The position numbers were made by a program, and so were the translations under genes. The notes beneath the pieces are model-generated. The model saw only the letters and a list, made by a program, of their open reading frames with translations, had not been told where the DNA came from and made no database searches. Positions 60,066 through 64,000 of a DNA stretch of 64,000 nucleotides are shown piece after piece. Each line of letters starts with the position of its first letter. Within the stretch, counting starts at the first letter, position 1. The DNA comes from Paenalcaligenes sp050487225 (GTDB taxonomy: Bacteria > Pseudomonadota > Gammaproteobacteria > Burkholderiales > Burkholderiaceae_B), in NCBI RefSeq assembly GCF_050487225.1, contig NZ_JBKQGY010000001.1, positions 1,550,001-1,614,000 of the forward strand, given 5' to 3'.

Positions 60066-60138
60066 GCAGTGCTAGCTACAGCAACCAGTGATGAGTACGT
60101 TGGTGCTGCATTCCTGCAGCCCAGTATTCTGAACGTTA

Positions 60139-61032
60139 CTAGCCCTTCGCCGGCAGTCCCAGTCTACGTTTCAGCCAATCCCTAAATGCCACCAACGCTT
60201 CCATATTTTCGTTATCCACAGGGTAACTAAAGAAGTACGCCTCGCGCCCGGCCAAAGTACCTTCATGCGCTGTCACCAAACTGCCATTTTGCAATTCGGT
60301 CTCAACGAGAAACCTTGGAATTAATCCCACCCCCATTCCTGCTCGCACCGCTAACAAGGTTAAGGAAAACAGTTCATAACGTGGCCCTGCTTCGGCCAAT
60401 GGTAAGTGCTCCAGCCCTTGCTCGCGATACCACATGCGCCATGCGTCTGGCCTAGAGATCATGTGCAAGTGCGTCATCTTTTGTATCTGACCTTGAGCAT
60501 GCTCCAAGGTGGCAGGTGTACACACCGGCACTAAGTCACTTTCCTCAAACAGCTTGATGCCCTGCGTGCGTGGCCACAATTGTGCGGCGTGATAAATAGC
60601 CGCGTCAAAGGGGTTGTCCGCAAACTGGAAGGGCAATGTGCGTATGGATAAGTTGATGGTGATGTCGGGACGCACTTTGGCAAACTCAGCCAGAATGGGC
60701 ATCAACCATACGGTTGCCAGTGTGGGCAGTACGGCCAAGTGCAAACTGCGCCCCAAGGCCGAACGTGTCATCAAACTGAGTGTGTCTTTTTCTAATTGCT
60801 CTAGATGCAAGCGCACACGCGCGGCATATTCTGCCCCCGCATCCGTCAACGCAATACGGCGTCGTACTCGTGTGAGCAATTGCACGCCTAGGCTTTCCTC
60901 TAGCCCGGATACCTGTCGGTACACCGCGCTATGTGTGAGCGATAGCTCTTCAGCCGCTCGCGAAAATGATCCTAGTCGTGCGGTGGCTTCAAACGCCTGT
61001 AACGCCCCTAAACTTGGTACTCCGTGTCTCAT
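60139..61032 (-). CDS. LysR-family regulator (GcvA/GcdR-like)
   Basis: The 297-residue protein has the N-terminal helix-turn-helix LQAFEATARLGSFSRAAEELSLTHSAVYRQVSGLEESLG in the GcvA-subgroup form. The effector domain includes LHLAVLPTLATVWLMPILAEFAKVRPDI and GMGVGLIPRFLVE. It is divergent from the TPP enzyme gene by about 150 bases, and gcdH follows, so it most likely activates those genes. Regulators of this subgroup next to gcdH control glutarate or lysine catabolism. Confidence 0.92.
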   Translation of the reverse strand: MRHGVPSLGALQAFEATARLGSFSRAAEELSLTHSAVYRQVSGLEESLGVQLLTRVRRRIALTDAGAEYAARVRLHLEQLEKDTLSLMTRSALGRSLHLAVLPTLATVWLMPILAEFAKVRPDITINLSIRTLPFQFADNPFDAAIYHAAQLWPRTQGIKLFEESDLVPVCTPATLEHAQGQIQKMTHLHMISRPDAWRMWYREQGLEHLPLAEAGPRYELFSLTLLAVRAGMGVGLIPRFLVETELQNGSLVTAHEGTLAGREAYFFSYPVDNENMEALVAFRDWLKRRLGLPAKG

Positions 61033-61057
61033 GGTTTACCCGTATCCCATTACAAAT

Positions 61058-61070
61058 GTTGCGCTGCAAC
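61058..61070. promoter_or_regulatory. Palindrome in the LysR-TPP enzyme intergenic region
   Basis: GTTGC-GCT-GCAAC is a perfect inverted repeat in the 149-base divergent region, 26 bases before the LysR start. LysR regulators bind short palindromes of this spacing; the assignment is positional. Confidence 0.45.
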
Positions 61071-61181
61071 TATCTGCTGCACCAAACATTCTCTACTATA
61101 TTTTTTGGTCGTGCATTTAACACACGATGTTGTGCAATTTTATCAATTGATTTGTGCCACAAACGCACATAACCTGCAACT

Positions 61182-62879
61182 ATGACTACTACTACAAAAA
61201 CACATATGCAACACTCCCGTTTAGGTGGCCATCTGCTGGTAGACCAGTTGGTCAAACAAGGTGTTGAGCACGTATTCTGCGTGCCAGGTGAGAGTTACCT
61301 GGCCGTATTAGACGGGCTGCACGACGCCAAGGTTGATATTACCGTATGCCGCCAAGAAGGAGGCGCAGCCATGATGGCTGACGCTTATGGCAAGCTGACG
61401 GGCCAACCAGGGATTTGCATGGTCACACGTGGCCCCGGTGCTTCCAATGCACTGGCTGGCATACACATTGCTCAACAAGACTCCACTCCACTGATTTTAT
61501 TTGTAGGCCAAATCGAACGCGGCATGCGCGAGCGCGAAGCCTTCCAAGAAATGGATTACCGCGCTGTGTTTGGTACGCAGTGCAAATGGGCAACTGAAAT
61601 CGATCAAGTTGATCGCATTCCAGAAATCATTGCTCGCGCCTTTCATATTGCCACCAGCGGACGTCCCGGCCCAGTCGTCATTGCTTTGCCGGAAGACATG
61701 CTGGTAGAAACCAGCACCGCCCCTGATGCTCGCATTCCTGAGCCTGTCAGTGGTGGCCTAAGTAGTAGTCAATTGCAGTCACTGGACAGCCTACTGTCCA
61801 ACGCCAAAAAACCGTTGGCGATTCTGGGTGGTAGCGGCTGGACAGCGGAAAGCTGTAAAGCTTTCCAAGACTTTGCTGAAAAGAATCACCTGCCGGTTGC
61901 CGTACAGTTCAGACGACAAGCGCTGTTTTCTGCCGACCACCCCAATTACATTGGGGACGTGGGCTTAGGCGTGAATCCTAAACTGATTACCGCCATCAAA
62001 GAAGCCGACACGATTTTGCTGTTGGGTGGACGCATGTCCGAGGTGCCTAGCCAAAGCTACACCTTGTTTGATATCCCTACCCCACATCAAACCCTGATTC
62101 ACGTGCACCCCGACATCAGCGAGCTGAACCGCACGTACCAAAACACACTTGGTATTGCACTTAGCCCCAAAGATTTCGTGGCTGCCTTGCCTGAACAGTT
62201 GAGCAGCAAAGCGGATGCTGAGCGCGTTAAAACGCTGCATCAAAGCTACGTAGACTGGAGCAATCCAGACGCCATTCGCAGCCCAGGTAAGTTCCAGATG
62301 TCGGATGTGATGCGTCATTTGCGTACTGCGCTGCCCGCTGATGCCATTATGTGTAACGGTGCCGGCAACTATGCCACATGGCTACACCGCTTCCACCGCT
62401 TTAACGAATTTGGTACACAGTTAGCACCTACCTCTGGCTCTATGGGCTATGGTTTGCCTGCAGCGGTAGCAGCCAAACGCATCAATCCTGAATCCACTGT
62501 TGTCTGCTTTGCAGGTGACGGCTGCTTTATGATGCACGGCCAAGAATTTGCCACAGCGGTGCAATACGACCTGCCTATTATCGTTTTGCTGATTGATAAC
62601 GGTATGTACGGCACCATCCGTATGCACCAAGAACGTGAGTACCCTGGCCGCGTGTCAGCCACGGTATTGAAAAACCCCGACTTCGCCCGTTATGCTGAAG
62701 CCTTTGGCGGCTACGGCGAGCGGGTAGAAAATAGCGCTGACTTCCCTGCTGCTTTCGAGCGAGCACGGGCAAGCGGCAAACCCGCAATTTTGCATTGTTT
62801 GCAGGACCCCCAAGCCATTACGCCAAGTATGAGCTTGGATCAGATCCGCGAACATGCACTTAACACTCAACATCGTTAG
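61182..62879 (+). CDS. Thiamine diphosphate-dependent enzyme (acetolactate-synthase-like)
   Basis: The 565-residue protein has three ALS-type domains. The ThDP Glu is in VCRQEGGAAMMADAYGK, then GPGASNALAGIHIA with RGMREREAFQEMDY. The C-terminal ThDP-Mg motif GDGCFMMHGQEFATAVQYDLPIIVLLIDNGMYGTI has the GDG and Asn. It could be an acetolactate synthase, but no small regulatory subunit is adjacent. The gcdH partner suggests a catabolic ThDP decarboxylase. Substrate not determined. Confidence 0.85.
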   Translation: MTTTTKTHMQHSRLGGHLLVDQLVKQGVEHVFCVPGESYLAVLDGLHDAKVDITVCRQEGGAAMMADAYGKLTGQPGICMVTRGPGASNALAGIHIAQQDSTPLILFVGQIERGMREREAFQEMDYRAVFGTQCKWATEIDQVDRIPEIIARAFHIATSGRPGPVVIALPEDMLVETSTAPDARIPEPVSGGLSSSQLQSLDSLLSNAKKPLAILGGSGWTAESCKAFQDFAEKNHLPVAVQFRRQALFSADHPNYIGDVGLGVNPKLITAIKEADTILLLGGRMSEVPSQSYTLFDIPTPHQTLIHVHPDISELNRTYQNTLGIALSPKDFVAALPEQLSSKADAERVKTLHQSYVDWSNPDAIRSPGKFQMSDVMRHLRTALPADAIMCNGAGNYATWLHRFHRFNEFGTQLAPTSGSMGYGLPAAVAAKRINPESTVVCFAGDGCFMMHGQEFATAVQYDLPIIVLLIDNGMYGTIRMHQEREYPGRVSATVLKNPDFARYAEAFGGYGERVENSADFPAAFERARASGKPAILHCLQDPQAITPSMSLDQIREHALNTQHR

Positions 62880-62896
62880 AACACTAGGAGAATCAC

Positions 62897-64000
62897 ATGT
62901 CCAGCAAGCCATCTTTTCACTGGGAAGACCCTCTCTTGCTATCCACGCAGTTGACGGAAGAAGAGCGTATGGTGCGCGATGCAGCACACGCGTATGCTCA
63001 GGAAAAACTGGCACCTCGCGTGTTGGAGGCTTTCCGCAATGAGCAAACAGACGTATCTATTTTCCGTGAAATGGGTGAGCTGGGCTTGTTGGGACCAACC
63101 ATCCCTGAAGAATACGGTGGCTCTGGTCTGAACTACGTGTGCTACGGTTTGATCGCGAGAGAAGTGGAATACGTAGACTCCGGTTACCGTTCCATGATGA
63201 GCGTTCAGTCTTCGTTGGTGATGGTACCCATCAACGAATTCGGTAGCGAAGAGCAGAAAAAGAAATACCTGCCTAAACTGGCTTCCGGCGAATGGATTGG
63301 TTGCTTTGGTTTGACTGAGCCTAACCACGGTTCCGACCCAGGCGGCATGGAAACACGCGCAGTGAAAACTAGCGACGGCTACCTGCTGACCGGCGCAAAA
63401 ATGTGGATCACTAACTCCCCTATCGCTGATGTATTCGTTGTATGGGCGAAGGTAGTTGGCGGTGAAGACGACGGCAAAATCCGTGGCTTCATCTTAGAAA
63501 AAGGCATGAAAGGTTTGTCCGCTCCTGCTATCCACGGCAAAGTTGGCCTGCGTGCTTCTATCACAGGTGAAATCGTCATGGACGAAGTACCTGTAGCAGA
63601 ATCACAAATGCTGCCTAAAGTGACTGGTCTGCGTGGCCCATTCACTTGCTTGAACTCCGCTCGTTACGGTATTGCTTGGGGTGCTCTGGGTGCTGCAGAA
63701 AGCTGCTGGCACACTGCACGTCAGTACACACTGGATCGCAAACAGTTTGGTCGCCCATTGGCTGCTAACCAATTGATCCAGAAAAAACTGGCCGACATGC
63801 AAACTGAAATCACACTGGGCTTGCAAGGTTGCTTGCGCTTGGGCCGCATGAAAGACGAAGGTATTGCTGCTGTAGAAATCACCTCCATCATGAAACGTAA
63901 CTCTTGCGGTAAGTCTTTGGATATCGCACGTTTAGCTCGTGACATGCTGGGTGGTAACGGTATCTCCGACGAATTCGGCGTTGCCCGCCACTTGGTGAAC
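62897..64000 (+). CDS. gcdH: Glutaryl-CoA dehydrogenase (partial, runs off the right edge)
   Basis: The frame is open from the ATG at 62897 (with AGGAG nine bases upstream) to the edge: 368 codons with no stop. The FAD acyl-CoA dehydrogenase blocks are those of GcdH: FHWEDPLLL at the start, LGLLGPTIPEEYGGSGLNYV, SVQSSLVMVPI, CFGLTEPNHGSDPGGMETRA, WITNSPIADVFVVWAK and a late ARLARDMLGGNGISDEFG. It oxidises and decarboxylates glutaryl-CoA to crotonyl-CoA. The catalytic Glu region lies beyond the window. It follows the ThDP enzyme by 17 bases. Confidence 0.93.
   Translation, partial: MSSKPSFHWEDPLLLSTQLTEEERMVRDAAHAYAQEKLAPRVLEAFRNEQTDVSIFREMGELGLLGPTIPEEYGGSGLNYVCYGLIAREVEYVDSGYRSMMSVQSSLVMVPINEFGSEEQKKKYLPKLASGEWIGCFGLTEPNHGSDPGGMETRAVKTSDGYLLTGAKMWITNSPIADVFVVWAKVVGGEDDGKIRGFILEKGMKGLSAPAIHGKVGLRASITGEIVMDEVPVAESQMLPKVTGLRGPFTCLNSARYGIAWGALGAAESCWHTARQYTLDRKQFGRPLAANQLIQKKLADMQTEITLGLQGCLRLGRMKDEGIAAVEITSIMKRNSCGKSLDIARLARDMLGGNGISDEFGVARHLVN

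Larger units (their letters stand above)
59451..60138. other. Non-coding region between purU and the LysR gene
   Basis: This 688-base gap between convergent genes has no convincing gene; short frames lack ribosome sites or family sequence. It holds the purU terminator, three imperfect 13-mers (59589, 59633, 59657) and two related palindromes in opposite orientation (about 59683 and 60063). A small mobile or structural element is possible. Confidence 0.6.

Overview
The window reads as a chromosome segment of a betaproteobacterium of the order Burkholderiales, most likely a moderate-GC member of the family Alcaligenaceae (Paenalcaligenes-, Pusillimonas- or Advenella-like). This is inferred from gene content: a phasin, a double-length UvrA paralogue, RuvC-RuvA-RuvB split by another gene, dusB-fis-purH, minCDE, ubiquinone-type FAD hydroxylase, GcdH with a LysR regulator, and the aat-bpt pair. 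I see no rRNA, tRNA, CRISPR array or prophage. Coding density is high apart from the first 3.4 kb and two gene-poor stretches at 25959-26368 and 59451-60138.

Region 1 (1-3.5 kb) is accessory DNA, probably the decayed edge of a genomic island. It holds a small protein with a PD-(D/E)XK-like motif pattern, an IS5-family element with perfect ends and target duplication but a broken transposase, an AT-rich gene whose product carries an RNxxxH (HEPN-type) motif, and the N-terminal stub of a tyrosine recombinase. Region 2 (3.6-9 kb) has yggL and a two-component system beside two divergent PepSY genes and a ferric-reductase-like flavocytochrome, with a direct-repeat box suited to an OmpR-family regulator between the PepSY genes. 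It ends with a LysE/RhtB exporter and a divergent LysR gene.

Region 3 (10-14.6 kb) is a co-directional run of two proteins of unknown function, a Nudix hydrolase, the two N-degron aminoacyl transferases aat and bpt, and pyrD, closed by a terminator. Region 4 (14.6-26 kb) mixes TetR and IclR regulators, a phasin, a CinA-type MoCF protein, an EI24 membrane protein, a thioredoxin-like protein, RhlE helicase, AzlCD, a zinc-finger protein, a YheT-like hydrolase, an M48-TPR protease and a CtaG-type oxidase assembly factor.

Region 5 (26-36 kb) is housekeeping: FAD hydroxylase, dusB-fis, purH-ruvC-ruvA, ruvB and recQ, with a threonine-dehydratase-like gene inverted between ruvA and ruvB. Region 6 (35.7-39.9 kb) is a tight operon of a cytochrome-bd-like pair and a CLC chloride transporter. 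By my manual alignment its subunit I lacks the haem ligands and conserved acidic residues of CydA, and it is the most unusual thing in the window.

Region 7 (40-59.5 kb) contains glnS-minC-minD-minE, ettA, a glycosyltransferase, an unlisted 42-residue very basic protein gene with its own promoter, ribosome site and strong terminator, the 1869-residue tandem UvrA paralogue, pabB-pabC, tcdA, chaC, pdxH, a flavin reductase and purU. Region 8 (59.5-64 kb) is a non-coding stretch with two related palindromes in opposite orientation, then a LysR regulator divergent from a TPP-dependent enzyme and glutaryl-CoA dehydrogenase, which runs off the right edge.
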